Assembly (NCBI RefSeq): GCF_021130785.1
Contig: NC_060213.1
Location: 135,980,001-136,044,000, forward strand
From: Homalodisca vitripennis
Taxonomy: Eukaryota; Arthropoda; Insecta; Hemiptera; Cicadellidae
Length of the DNA: 64,000 nucleotides
Reading direction: 5' to 3'
Under the pieces are notes generated by a model. The model had not been told where the DNA came from, searched no databases, and saw nothing but the letters and a program-made list of their open reading frames with translations. Positions within the stretch are counted from its first letter, which is position 1. Every line of letters begins with the position of its first letter. This document shows, one piece after another, positions 22,905 to 35,388 of the stretch. A program made the position numbers and the translations under genes.

Positions 22905-24840
22905 TGTGGTCTTGCAGCAACGGTAGTTCCTCCAGCCGAACTGTTTATACAGCTCTTTGTTGACTGTAAACCGATAACTGTCAAGTCTCGTTCTTGTTTA
23001 TAAAAGTGATAAGGAGTTGATTAAAGACGAGGTAGACAGACTGACTATTGAAAGAAAGAATTATAGAACGAAGCAAATCTCCATGGCGATCACAAGTACT
23101 GGTCACATTAATGATGGACACAGGAAAGATTGGTAATAGATTACCCTTAGACTATTAACGAATATACTCTATTGGATGCTTATACTCTAAAACAAACTAT
23201 GATATCATTACAAATATATCCCGGTAAAGCGTATCCTGTAAGATTGATTTAAAAAGTGCATCACAAAATTTGTACACCATACCAGGATAAAGCCTACACT
23301 GTTTTTGAAGCATGTGGAATTTATGTAAGGTTTGTTGAGTCACTTTGGAGTCACAAGTAGGGTCTCAAGTTTCCAACGAGTTACTGATAGTTTAATTAGA
23401 AACAATCGAGGAGGTGATCTACATCTAGATCTAGATTAATGTCGTCGTTTGTAATCGGAACAAAGAAGAACATGATAAGAATCTAAAGAAGTTTCGTGCC
23501 GTTGCAAAGAAGTGAATTTTAATATTGTCAATGAATTAAAAAGACAATTCTCTTTGAATCTGTCACTTACTTATCTATACAGTTATTCATAAGATGATCA
23601 GACCTGATCCAAACGTCTGAGACCACTTCTTAGACTTCCTTTACAATTTGATTCAAAATCATTGCACCAATGCATCTTTACACGTTACGCTAAATGGGTA
23701 ACTGATTTTTCTGAGAAAATACATATGTTAACCTACTATAACACTTTCTCTGCGGGTGCACTGGAAGTTGTGGTTTCCAAGAAATTTAAATATCTAAATC
23801 GGTAAATAAAATCATTGATGATCTGGAACCCTTTACGATTAAAACCAACATTTCCGATTATGCAGTTTGGGGGTCCACTTTAGCAATCCAATCGTCTTGT
23901 TGCACTTTGTCTCAGATCTTTGAGTCATAGTCAACAAAGACATTCTGCTGTGTAGAAAGAGACATATACCGTAATGGAAACTGTACGTAAATACAGACAA
24001 TTTTTACTGGACGATTCTTCATGGTTTGAAACCGATCTGAAATCTGTCACCTTCAAGTAAAATACAAGTTCATACATATTGGATAAATACTATAACAGTG
24101 CTTGAACAACTGCCATATTCGATAAGTATTCTTGAGGTTACATGTGTTAATATGGCATCTGTAACAGTAACACGACGTCTAACCTAACCTTTCACTCTGT
24201 TCGATGCACCAACTTACGTTCATTCTGACTGAGGTTTCATATCCCAATAGATCAAATTGTTTCTAACATCTCACGGAGAGGGTCCAAATCGTATAACACC
24301 TTACAATCCTCAATGCAATGTTCAAGTCGAATGATACAATGGGCTCACATGGACAACAATAAATTTGACCTCAAGGTCAACAGGACTTAAGATGTATCAA
24401 TAGCAATCTTTATCTCCAGATCCGTTACATTCTATTCGTTCTCTTCGGCGTCCACCTCTAACGTGATCCCTCACGAACGAATATCTACAACAGACGTTCA
24501 ACTCAAAGTCAGTAGATTCCTGTTTGTTTATGCCATCCTGGCTCAGTGGTATTAAAACGTCATGTTAGAGGAAACAAATATCCTCTGGTTGAACATGAAG
24601 TCACTCTGATTGAATGCATCCCTTCAAAGGTTCACGTCCGCTTTCCTGGTTGTAGAGAAACCACTGTTTCTACTCGCCATCTAGCGCCCAAGTAGGAAGT
24701 GGAGATCATCCAAAAATGGAAACAGTCATCCAAACAAACCATCTCTACCTGATGAAGATAACTTTGAAGCTTACGAAAAGATTTCCCTGGACCTTGAGCT
24801 CCTACAGTGACTGAATGTAGGCGCTCTAACCGTGTCAAGA
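22905..24840 (+). pseudogene. Gypsy pol remnant (RT, RNase H, integrase)
   Basis: In shifting plus-strand frames I see an RT start ('DKELIKDEVDRL', 'LNDGHRK' region near 23012-23130) and 'DKAYTVFEACG' (23291-23323). The region of the catalytic Tyr-x-Asp-Asp motif (about 23405-23445) is corrupted. 'NKEEHDKNLKKF' with small shifts follows at 23459-23490. An RNase H trace lies near 23960-24010, and an integrase piece near 24298-24365 ('PYNPQCN'). The integrase tail has 'EDNFEAYEKISLDLELLQ' (24757-24810). There are numerous stops and frameshifts, and part of the integrase (zinc-binding end) seems deleted. The minus-strand ORF at 24632-24838 is antisense to this tail. Confidence 0.85.
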
Positions 24841-24889
24841 TATCTCCACAAACATTACACGATTACACGATTATCTGAAGGGGGAGGGA

Positions 24890-25052
24890 TGTGATAGACC
24901 ATATTTATATCTGTCACGTGTTATTTTGTTTTGAGTTTTTGTTTAGAGTCTCCAATCTTTGTTTGAATAAAGCTGAATTGTAAGATAAATAAAGCCTATA
25001 TTTAGGGTTTTCTAAGTTTTATTGCAACCAAACTTAGTAGTTTCATCGTACA
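24890..25052 (+). repeat. Probable 3' LTR of the gypsy element
   Basis: It begins TGTGATAGACC directly after the polypurine tract and contains 'aataaagctg' and 'aataaagcc' polyadenylation-type signals. It can be ended at 'cgtaca', giving TG...CA boundaries. No second LTR is present in the window, so the right boundary is provisional. Confidence 0.6.
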
Positions 25053-25653
25053 TTTTTTGCAACATTACTACTCAAATAACACATGAAAGGGCAGACGCCA
25101 AATCTACCAACTGCCAATATATACGTTAAAAATATCTTTCATAAAAACTTTTAAAACTGTCCTCGAGCGCTTACGCATCATACTGTTTAAACTTATCTCT
25201 TTTTATGTATTACGTAATTTTTACAAATAATAAATATAATTAGATTGGACGCCAAGATGTCAAACTCACAGTGGTTTAAGTGTTTTTTTTCGTTCCAATA
25301 ATTGATATGTTATAAAAAGTCATTTCGGCCGCCAGTAATATGTACTCGCTTGGAAGATCTCCGTGCAGGCCCTCGATCAGTCAACAGTTGGTGACTTGGC
25401 AGATGCAGGGGTTTAAATGTCTGGTGACAACAATGTGTCCAGAAAGTGGCACTGCACAAGTAGTTATGTTTTGTCCCCCATGAATAAAATTAGAATATAG
25501 TAATTATTTTTGAATACAGGGCTCAGAAATTTATTTTTTTAATCAATATCTCAAGTTGCGACCCTTATTCTTTTTCCTTCGATCCAAACGTGACTAACTT
25601 TGTTTATTCTCCACAACAAATTCCTAACTAATTTTACGTATGATTTCCTTTTG

Positions 25654-25655
<2 letters not shown>
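25053..25655. other. No gene seen
   Basis: AT-rich spacer with no feature recognised. Confidence 0.5.

Positions 25656-25702
<47 letters not shown>
25656..25702. repeat. TA dinucleotide microsatellite
   Basis: Pure (TA)n of about 46 bp. The ORF reading YIYIYI through it is an artefact. Confidence 0.95.
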
Positions 25703-25705
<3 letters not shown>

Positions 25706-26351
25706 ATGATCTGACTGACTGACTCATCAACACTTAGCAAAAATGATTAAAGATAGACATTACATTTTCTGCATAGGTTTATTTTGTGCCCTAAAGACTC
25801 ACTAAGGATGGATTTTTCCCTCCGACCTCAGGCCTCGCCCCACTGGCCTCTAAAGTGTGAACATTCCTGTAAGAAATTCATCGATACAATCACATGTGAT
25901 GATTAACTGAAAGGACCAGTTAAATGTAAACATTGTATTACGACAAAACTGTCATCACTTTAATTACAATTGTAAATGTGTGTACTCTTATTAAGCCACA
26001 GAGTAAGCTTGAAAGTTACAACTCTTCTTATAAATTCAACCTGTACTCGAAATAATAAAATTGAAAGTTGTAGTAAAACTATTTTTAATCGTACATTTTA
26101 GCAAACATTAATAGTGTAGCACTTGGTCAGTAGTGTAATGAAGATATAAAAGACAAAGTTACCGTCCAATTTTACTGTAGTTTTTAAGACCAGTATACTT
26201 ATATTAGTTTGTGTTTTTGACATATTGTTCGTCTAATATGATTCAACTTACTTAAACCGTTGTAGCTTAGAATGACATTTCAGAGCAATATATCCACAAT
26301 GTCCCAGTGTTTCAGTAGGAAATAGCGTGCTAAGCCACGGGTAACTGCTAG
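25690..26351 (+). mobile_element. Helitron-like non-autonomous fragment (possible)
   Basis: The left side 'tatatatataaagatgatctgactgactgactcatc' and right side 'gcgtgctaagccacgggtaactgctag' resemble the two sides of the repeat at 50226-50941 ('tctatatatataaaaatg' and 'gcgtgcgaagccgtgggtaacagctag'). A CTAG terminus fits the Helitron 3' rule, but no terminal hairpin is clear. No target duplication is expected for this class. Confidence 0.45.
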
Positions 26352-26639
26352 TAAACTATATTTTTTGGAGGGGCAAAAACTGAAAAGGAACGAAAATGTG
26401 TGATTGTATATAGTTTTATGTAGTAATTGATTGATAATATCAAGGCTGTTGTTTTGATTCTTTGCAATTGTCATTATTTATATTTAAGTTCAAATTTTAT
26501 AATCAGAATTTTTAAGTTTATATATTCACTATTTTTTACAAAACTGGTGGTTGCTTATATATTTAGAGAACAACATATAAATTAATTTATACAGTTTGTA
26601 TTCCGCAGTTATTTCAACTGTCATTGTTGGCTCACCTGG
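26352..26639. other. Upstream region of RpL23
   Basis: AT-rich DNA between the Helitron-like fragment and the putative RpL23 promoter. No further feature was seen. Confidence 0.4.
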
Positions 26640-26660
26640 CTTTTCCGCTCTCTTCCATTT
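26640..26660 (+). promoter_or_regulatory. Putative TOP-type transcription start of RpL23
   Basis: The pyrimidine-rich tract 'cttttccgctctcttcc' lies about 130 bp before the RpL23 start codon in otherwise AT-rich DNA. Ribosomal protein mRNAs characteristically begin with a C followed by a 5' terminal oligopyrimidine tract. The role is inferred from position and composition. A short 5' UTR intron ending at 'ctgtttaag' just before the ATG is possible. Confidence 0.5.
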
Positions 26661-26756
26661 TGTTAGATCGTGGGCTTAGAGATGTGCACGTTGTGGTTCT
26701 GATTCTCGAAGTTGCATTGTATTAGTAATTGTAATAAGTATTTTGTTTGATTATAG

Positions 26757-27727
<971 letters not shown>

Positions 27728-29065
27728 GGGGTAGGGTATGATAAGCGGGCCCGGTTTTTATATCGAAATTGGCAAACGATATTACTTAATCAAACCATCG
27801 ATATAATCAATCGATACCGATAAATTATTTTGAACAATTAACTTTTAATAATCTCTATCAACAGCTGTAAACACTTTCAAATAATACTCGTAATGTAATA
27901 TTTCAATTTTATATAAGTAACATTTGATTATTAAAAACGGCAGTCAATTTTAGAAAACTACACGACATTGCTTTGAAAGATGATAATACATTTTTTTGGT
28001 ACCTTGGGATTATACCGACCACACCCAGACATGAATCGTTATTTGACATTTTGCTTCTACTGATTACTAGATTAGCGTAGAACAATATTTCGTCAATATA
28101 AAACAGGAATTGTTTTATCGCAAACCCCTCCCCATCCTCAGACAGAGGTCAAAGTCGAGCGGTCTAGTAGATAACGTGATTGCAGAGTCTCGCCGCCCGT
28201 TCAGCTGGTGCGTCGCTTTGTTGTACTACCGTACGTTTTACCCCTACATTTCTTCAAAAACAAACATTACCAAACTAAAACTAAACTCTTTACTGAAAAA
28301 AAACACTCAAAACTTGTTTTTATTCTTGATCACACTCTGCCACCCAAAATGCGAGTGCCTCCGGCCATCAGCGTGGGCTTCGGCAGCACCTTTGGTGCTG
28401 CGCCGCGCTGATGTCAACGAAAGAAACACATCCCTCGAGATAGTACCTATCAGTAAAATATCAAATTCTAGAGGGTCTGATCAGTAATATAAAATTGAAT
28501 TGTAATGGAAAGGCAATTATGTACCGTGCAAAAAACTTAAATAATCATGTGATGCCACGGGGCCTGCCGTGATTGGGATTCTCGAGAAAGATAAGATAAC
28601 AGCAACAACAATACTGATCACAATACCTGGAAATGCTTGTAATTTTGTAATTTATTTAAAGAGTTGTTTTTTTCGTTCTGTCATGTTTGTTTCTATAAAT
28701 TTATATTATTTTGTTCTTCATACTGGTGTGGTCGGTATAATCCCAAAGTACCCATTTTTTCGTGATTTCAACATGTGGGACTCGTACCGAAAAACCCATT
28801 ATGTGAAATTTGTGGGAAAGAAACAACTGTAACTGTGAAAGGAGCAAATATGGCCGTCTTCAGTTTTCCTAATTTTGGTTATAATAATTTGTTTGATCAC
28901 TGTAAATATTAAATTCGTATTTTAATTTAAAATATATGATTGTTATTGAGGACTGAAGATACTTTTATATCGATTGATAGTCTAGGATTTGAGATGCAAA
29001 TATTAGGTATCAATGATTACATTCTTTGATATAAAAAACCGGGTCCGCTTATCGTACCCTACCCC
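27728..29065. mobile_element. 1.34-kb inverted-repeat DNA element with 6-bp target duplication
   Basis: The left end GGGGTAGGGTATGATAAGCG and right end (minus strand) GGGGTAGGGTACGATAAGCG continue as matching inverted repeats for about 45 bp ('cccggtttttatatc'). TTCAAA flanks both ends (27722-27727 and 29066-29071). The interior has no transposase. A second inverted-repeat pair at 27998-28752 is nested inside it. The superfamily was not recognised from the termini. Confidence 0.85.
27998..28752. mobile_element. Nested 755-bp inverted-repeat element
   Basis: 27998-28025 (ggtaccttgggattatacc...) and 28725-28752 are inverted copies matching at 27 of 28 positions. Catttttt lies immediately outside on both sides (27989-27996 and 28753-28760), suggesting an 8-bp target duplication, although the T run makes this weaker evidence. 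ORFs at 28110-28487 and 28569-28832 inside have no recognisable motif. A G+C-rich patch at 28366-28412 contains 'agcacctttggtgct', an inverted repeat. Confidence 0.7.
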
Positions 29066-29071
29066 TTCAAA

Positions 29072-30074
29072 GAACTACATTACTAGAAATAACAGACTAT
29101 TTGATTTACTGTGAAAATGACGTCATGATTATCGGTTATTGTTTTCTGCCTCTCGGAAGTAAGCAATGTCGGCAAAAGTACTCTGTTCCTATTTTTTGTT
29201 GTTATTACTTAGATAAGTAGGTTTAGATTACGTTACTAGTACACTAATATCATGTGATTGCCTTTACTAGTGCTCACATGATATGAACTTGAATTTTGGT
29301 ATTTATCTCAAGGGATCTTTTTTTAAGAAACGTGGATGGTACTTTCCCAACCTCAGATCATGCCCAGACGTCTGTACCATCCCACACTTCTGGTGAAAAC
29401 AGAAAAACATCCTTTGAGATAGTACCTAAATTCATGCTGAAATCATATCAGCACTCGTAAATGTCATCTTGGAACTTTTTAATATTTTATAATATGTATG
29501 TATACATAGCCTAATAATTAATAGTAGATAGGGACAGAGTTGCCTACAGGAGGCAGAAAACAAGAACCAGTTGTCAAAATGACTTGTAATTTTCATAATA
29601 ATTCAGTCTGTTCTTTACAAAGACATTATTAAAATAATAAAGTATTTTTAAGTCTTCAGTAAGAGAAACTGCTCTTAAAATAGTGGCCTCCAGATTTAAA
29701 AAAATTACTGTAATACTAATAAAACAAAAGTGAATAAAGGCCTAAAAAGCTAAAAGTATACATTCACCCCTCAAGGGAGAAAAATTCCTCTTTAATAGGC
29801 TGGTAAGCTCTCTTGTAGGGCTAATGGCTCTTGAGTAGTGTTTGGCTTTTGGACATAGTTGTAAGGTAAGGTGTTTGATTTTCAAGTAGAGCGGTAGGGT
29901 AATAGGCTGTTGGGTAGGACGGTTTACCAAATTTTGTTCACTAAATTTCACACAAGTTGGATTTTTGAAACATCTTGTAGACTATTATGTTTCTGTGCGT
30001 ATCCTACTAGTCATGTTTGTTTTTTATCCCATTATTTTATAATTAATAATTATATTGATTTCATTATTTAGTAA
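29072..30074. other. No gene seen
   Basis: The segment 29330-29430 ('aaacatcctttgagatagtacct') resembles 28425-28450 inside the nested element ('acacatccctcgagatagtacct'), so a diverged fragment of that family may be present. Otherwise blank. Confidence 0.45.
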
Positions 30075-30078
30075 TTAA

Positions 30079-31142
30079 CCCTTTTAAGGCCAATGACCAA
30101 TTGAGTTGCACTAGTCTCAAAGGCCAGCTCCTGATATTGTACCTATGCCTCAGGTACCTTGAAGGCCAGGCTATTTTAGTTCCTTTTTGCATAGTTTTAG
30201 TAAATAAGCTGTAACTTCCACATTGCTTAGTAAAAACTGATAATTCTTTTTTTAATTTGTTTGTAAAATTATAGGCTTAGACAGGAAACTATAAGGTTGG
30301 TCATGTAAAATTAAAAATATTTTTTACATACATGTTTGTATGTAAAATTTGGAAGCGTAATTTACTTTTTTTTTGTTTTAACACCTCATAAAAAATACAA
30401 AAGATTGTTTTGCACCCAAGGAACATATTTTCTAAAACTACATATTATTTACAACAAACATGCCAATTTTCAAGTGCTTTCCAATAACATAAATGAAGTA
30501 GGCACAAATTATTCAAAATCTGCAACTGCGGCTTATTTGTGAAAATTGTAGAAAAGCTAGTCGAGTCTTCAGTTTATATAATTTTTCTTCACAGAACTCT
30601 CAGGAATCCATACAAAATAAACACAAAACATTGTTAGTAATTAAAAAGTTTTAAAATTATTATTATTAGGCATATTTACATTTTTTGGTCAATAAATTCC
30701 CAAATCCTAAATCTCCAACACCGTCAACAAACTGAACACCTGTACCACTAGCAAGTAAATTGTTTACTAAAGTGTTTTCACTTGTAGGTGATTTGCCTCT
30801 CATTCTTTTGTACATATTATTTACACTTAATAGTTCACTGCAAATACTCAGAAATACCTATAACATTGCACATAATTACTGAATTACATCAACAAAATAT
30901 AACCACAACAACTTTAACCTATGCACTACAACGCCGTTGTAGTAAGACAGACGATTTCATCGAAATGCATAGATGTATAATAATAGAAATTATGTAAGAA
31001 ACTGCAGTGTTTGTGTTTACTCATGAAGCCCATCTAACCCCAAACAAGAAAATATCATGGTTGGTGGCATTTGGAAAGTTTACTGGGCAGTAAACCGGAA
31101 ATAATGGACGGCTACCTATTGTAGCCGTCGGCCTTATAAGGG
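30079..31142. mobile_element. piggyBac-type non-autonomous element (1.06 kb)
   Basis: Bounded by TTAA at 30075-30078 and 31143-31146. Terminal inverted repeats are CCCTTTTAAGGCC on the left and CCCTTATAAGGCC on the right (minus strand). TTAA target duplications and CCC-starting ends are diagnostic of piggyBac. The interior has only short AT-rich ORFs (30336-30542, 30788-30997) with no transposase similarity. Confidence 0.85.
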
Positions 31143-31146
31143 TTAA

Positions 31147-31433
31147 ATAAAATTTGTTTTATGACTAAAAAATAAAATAATTGTATAACAAAAGTTTACG
31201 GTATGATTTTATATTGTTTGACTTTTTTCTCTGAGAGACAAATTAGCTGAAGAGCAAGTCCAATTTCAAGAAAATATTATGTATAGAGTTTTAGATTTTT
31301 AAGTAAAACACTCCCTAAGTCAATTTGAGCTGAACATTTTAGATAAGAAAAATTTTTTTGTGAACAGTGCAAGTTTTTGTTACTATCAGTTCAAATATAA
31401 AAAAATTAAATATATATGTTATGATTAATATAA
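31147..31433. other. No gene seen
   Basis: Short AT-rich spacer between two DNA elements. Confidence 0.4.
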
Positions 31434-31435
31434 TA

Positions 31436-31780
31436 CAAGGTCCGACAATAAAGTAATGAGAATTATGTGAAAAAAAATTGATTACAGTTTTAATCAAGTT
31501 CAGTGTGTTCCCCTTCAAAGTAGTTCCCCTCTGATTGCACACACTTTTTCCAGTGCTTCTGCCACTGATAGTAACATTTCTGGAACTCATCTTCTGTAAT
31601 ATCCTCCAAGACCCTCGTCACATATTTTTGAACATCTTGCGTTGTTTGAAAATGGTGTCCCTTGACCAACGTTTTGACTGTTGGAAACAATAAAACTACT
31701 AACCCGTGGCGATCAAGGTACACCATACACCTTGTCACTATGGCTCATTGCGGTCAATGAGTTAATGTTCATCAAAGTTC
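31436..31780 (-). mobile_element. Mariner 3'-end fragment with transposase C-terminus
   Basis: On the minus strand, 31738-31490 encodes 'HHFQTTQDVQKYVTRVLEDI' and 'FQKCYYQWQKHWKKCVQSEG' 'NYFEGEH', the conserved C-terminus of mariner-family transposases. It ends near the inverted terminal repeat 'acaaggtccgacaataaagtaatgag' (read on the plus strand from about 31434). The N-terminal and catalytic parts and the other terminus are missing, so it is a dead 5'-truncated copy. Confidence 0.85.
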
Positions 31781-32517
31781 AATCATTCATCTGAAGATTC
31801 TAAACTTTATATTAGCCTAATGTATTCACTTTTACAGGAATATATATTGAAATATAATTCTTTTAACCGAAGAAGCTGATGACTATATGATCTTGGTGTG
31901 AACTCAACAGCTGTCATCTTTCAAAACAGCTTTTTTAATTCATTCATTCATCACTATGTCAAGATTCTGGGTTGCAAGGGTAGTTTGATAGGTCTAGTCT
32001 ACTGTGGGAGATGACTCTTGGAGTTGGTGGTGTTCGTTCTGTAAGTGCAAGATCCTTAGTAAACTGCCACTCCCTGTCTGCTTTGACTGGAGAGACTGGT
32101 TCAGAACATGCTCCCCATTCTTCCGCCTTAAGATTAGTGCCATAAATTGTTCCTCATGGATCTCGACAGGAGGCGGCCTGTACCCCCAACTTTAATCCAT
32201 CCAGAATATTCTGTCACTCGGAAACAACGCAAAGATCCTTAAAGGGCTAGGAGTAATTTTCTAAGTTTCTTGTTCAAACAGAATATAAAATACATTTATA
32301 GTAACCTTCAGCATTTCTGGAGGATGGGACTAAAGAGCTCATGATAATTAACTGTTTGGTAACAGAGTTATTGTTATGAGGCTCTAACAATAGGTTTGTA
32401 ATAATAGATTTTCTTGTAATTGTTAATAATCTCCTTTTTTCGTTATAAATTCTTAACAGCTCCATAAAGACACATATACCATGTGAAAGTACACAACATA
32501 CAGTATAAATTAATATA
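31781..32517. other. No gene seen
   Basis: AT-rich. Two 63-codon ORFs here (32004-32195 plus, 32274-32465 minus) have no recognisable motif. Confidence 0.45.
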
Positions 32518-32519
32518 TA

Positions 32520-35007
32520 CAGTAGAGTCCCGCCGATCCGAACCCCGCCAATCCGAAAATCCGCCTAATCCGAACACGGCTAGGAGAAAATATAAAATTG
32601 CTAAAAAGGCAGGAAAATAAATTAAAACCAGTTATTATAGTAAAACGTAAGTTTTATTTCTCAAAGCATTTACTTACTGACATATAGAAACTGAAATTAC
32701 ATTTGAAACGTTAGATGATACATACATTGTACGGAAATTTATACTGTTAATAAATGAAACATAGTACTGTACTGTACTGTATTTTATAATGTACAAACCC
32801 CTACGCAAGGCTTAGCAAATAATTTGTACTTTAACTTGGACACAATAAGGGATAAAAACGTAAAACAAAACACTGCAAAAACCCAACACTTTCTTAAGAC
32901 CTAAAGTCAGTGATCTTCTTTTGACGCAACACACTAAAACGACTGGGACGATGCAATGTTTCGCCAAACGCCGAAATGAACATTACGTCATTGGGAGTAG
33001 CAGCGGCATGTTGCTCGACGTAGCGTAGAGCGAGGTCAAAGGCACTTGCAGCTGCGCTGTGTGGAACAATATCTGTAGTTTGGGCGTCTCCCTCATCCTC
33101 ACTGCTACATGAGTCATCAGCTGGGACTCCTTGCACCTGTGCCACGATGTCTTCGTCTGTGTACTCCTCGAAGCCTTTGTCATCTACAGCCGTCCACTCA
33201 TCAACACACTCCTTCCTCTACATTTTCGCATCCCGGTATTTTTTTTACAAGAGGAAGAAGTTCGCATTCATTTACCGGTGGAACAACCTCTTCAACAAAC
33301 TGCAGATCAGGCCAAAGATTTTTCCAAGATTTCTGCAGAGCTCCTACGCTTGTGTTCTCCCAAGCCTCTGCCACCCAGAAAATTACATCTTTGATCGTGA
33401 TTTTCTTAAGCTTTTGGAGAATTGTGAGGTCTTCATTTTTCTCAAGCAGGCTTCGGAGCAGCTTTTTTCCCGATAATTTTGCTTCAACGCTTGTAGAACT
33501 CCTTGGTCCATTGGTTGTATGATCGAAGTAACGTTCGGTGGTAGAAAAATGGCTTTTATATCACCAATAACCAGCTCTAAGTCATCCGGATGGGACGGAG
33601 CGTTATCTATGAGTAAACAACGCTCTATCAGGCAGTCCATTTTCCTTCATTGTAGGCTCTCACGTTGGGCACAAATTGTTTCTCAAACCATTCTTGAAAC
33701 AAAGCACGATCCATCCAAGCTTTCTTTTGGTTTTTATAGTAAACCGGCAGAGCGTTCATATTCATGTTTTTAAAACATCGAGGTTTTTTGGATTTACCGA
33801 TAACCATCAAAGGTATCTTATTGGTGGCGGAAGCGTTGCTGCATGCTAATACGGTTAGTCGTTGCTTATCCACTTTAAATCCTGGAGCGGACTTTTCTTC
33901 TCTTGAAGCTAGGCTCTTTTGTTGGCAACGCTTTGAAATTTAGCCCCGTTTCATCAGCATTGTACACTTGCTGGGGTGAGTAGGAGGATGTAATTTCTTT
34001 GAACTCCTGAAGATACTCTGCGGCTGCGTTGCTGTCTGCAGACATCTTTTTGCCAGTTACAGTCAGTTGCCTGATACCGTGCCTTTTTTTTCCACCGATC
34101 TAAAAAACCGCAACTAGCCGAAAATGACGGATCGCCTCCCATAAGGATGTTTAGTAGAAGCGCCTTTTCTTTAATAAGAGGGCCGGTAATGGGAATGCCT
34201 TTTTGTCTCTCTTGAGAAAACCACAAGTAAAGTGCTTCATCGAGTTTGTCATACGATGACACAGTAGTAGTTTGAACGTTTTTCTAGAGTGTTTTCACTT
34301 GTAACAGAGCAAAATTGTTCGATTTTTGCCCGCTTCTTTTTTCCAGTCACTGATCGTCGCTTTAACCGACACCAAATTCAATTGAAAGTTGAGTAGCACT
34401 TTCACCATTGTCTAGTCTTTTGAGAACTTCGAGTTTTTCTTTTAACGTACACGAGTTGTGTTTACGTTTACTAGCCATAATGATATCGGATATACGCACA
34501 GAGCAGAGCAAAGAAACAAAACTGCAAACCACAAACTACAGAATACACAGTAAGAGCACGTGCTGCGCGTAATGGAAGATTGCACTAAACTGTCGTCTCG
34601 CCACTCCGTCACCGGGGTGGGTGGTGGAGGGGATAGGGGTGAGGTAGTGGCAGTCCAATAGTTTTGCGCGCCACACTGTTTTCAAGGTCACCGACCAACT
34701 CGCCCCGCCCACCGCAGACAGGTGGCTTCTACTAGATTCATTACGCACAAACAATGGCACTCAGTTTTCGACCCACGCGATGTTTACCGTACAAAGACAG
34801 GAAGCTGTAATATTATTATTACGTTTAATACGTACTTACTATTGTTTATTGCATTTGATTATTGTATGCATTTAATTGTTTTAAAACCACGTAAATTGCG
34901 ACTTGAAAGTTGATAAATGGTACTATTTAACAAAAATCCGCCTAGTCCGAATTTCCCGTCAATCCGAACAAGGTTCGGTCCCAATTAGTTCGGATTGGGA
35001 CCGCTGA
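32520..35007 (-). mobile_element. Tigger/pogo-type transposon
   Basis: The left end (32520) reads cagtagagtcccgccgatcc after a TA, typical of Tigger elements, with repeated 'aatccgaa' motifs. The right end (34930-35007) holds the inverse motifs ('cctagtccgaa', 'tcaatccgaac', 'gttcggattgggac'). The right tip is diverged and the second TA is not clear. The element encodes a broken transposase on the minus strand. Confidence 0.88.
32894..34480 (-). pseudogene. Tigger/jerky-like transposase, frameshifted
   Basis: Order on the minus strand: N-terminus near 34480 ('MASKRKHNSCTLKEKLEVLK', a CENP-B-type N-terminal helix-turn-helix); CENP-B HTH at 34262-34050 ('LWFSQERQKGIPITGPLIKE'); catalytic segment 1 near 33955 ('ADETGLNF', first Asp); 33873-33628 ('TVLACSNASATNKIPLMVIG', 'WFEKQFVP'); catalytic segments 2 and 3 at 33640-33470 ('[10 protein letters not shown]', '[14 protein letters not shown]'); C-terminal tail 33145-32894 ending 'VLRQKKITDFRS'. 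The three catalytic Asp residues are visible, but at least four frame changes separate the pieces. Plus-strand ORFs at 33109-33773 are antisense shadows. Confidence 0.9.
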
Positions 35008-35145
35008 GCTCTTTGTTATGAAGCTCCTTTGAATTAGTCATATCTACAATATGCTTGTAACTGGTACACTTATTTTTGTCAAAGAAACAGAACGGCTCCA
35101 TAAAGCAATACAAAAAAGTATACACACTACAAAATAATAATGGTT

Positions 35146-35244
35146 CCCCCCCCCCCACCCCCCCCCCCCCCCACCCCCCCCCCCCCCCACCCCCCCCCCC
35201 CCCCACCCCCCCCCCCCCCCACCCCCCCCCCCCCCCACCCCCCC
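35146..35244. repeat. C15A minisatellite, second array, 16-bp period
   Basis: Single A at 35157, 35173, 35189, 35205, 35221 and 35237 in poly-C, an exact 16-bp period, same unit and orientation as 2686-2785. The flanks (aataataatggtt / aaacattatgttg) are unrelated to those of the first array. Poly-Pro and poly-Gly ORFs here are artefacts. Confidence 0.95.
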
Positions 35245-35388
35245 AAACATTATGTTGTAATATGAGAAAGATCGAGGTTGACCCATATATTTGCTTAGAA
35301 TTACCGTTTTTCTTTCAGCACTGTTCCTGAAAAAGTTTCAATAATAAATTACTAATTTTAAATTTAGATGTTCTCTTTTTTTATTTAA

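Larger units (their letters stand above)
22905..25052 (+). mobile_element. Ty3/gypsy LTR retrotransposon, 5'-truncated
   Basis: The pol remnant (reverse transcriptase, RNase H, part of integrase) runs into a polypurine tract (gaagggggaggga, 24877-24889). This is followed by a probable 3' LTR (24890-25052). No 5' LTR or gag was seen upstream, so the copy is truncated or internally deleted. Confidence 0.85.

Noticed and set aside
28110..28487. 125-codon ORF as a host gene
   Set aside because: It lies inside the nested inverted-repeat element, lacks motifs and spans a G+C hairpin patch.
32004..32195. Trp/Cys-rich 63-codon ORF as a small peptide gene
   Set aside because: The Met-Gly start has no signal-peptide hydrophobic core and there is no splice or promoter support.
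33109..33773. Several plus-strand ORFs up to 137 codons
   Set aside because: They are antisense to the Tigger transposase, whose motifs are clear on the minus strand.
34985..35330. Poly-Gly and poly-Pro ORFs on both strands
   Set aside because: Artefacts of the second C15A array.
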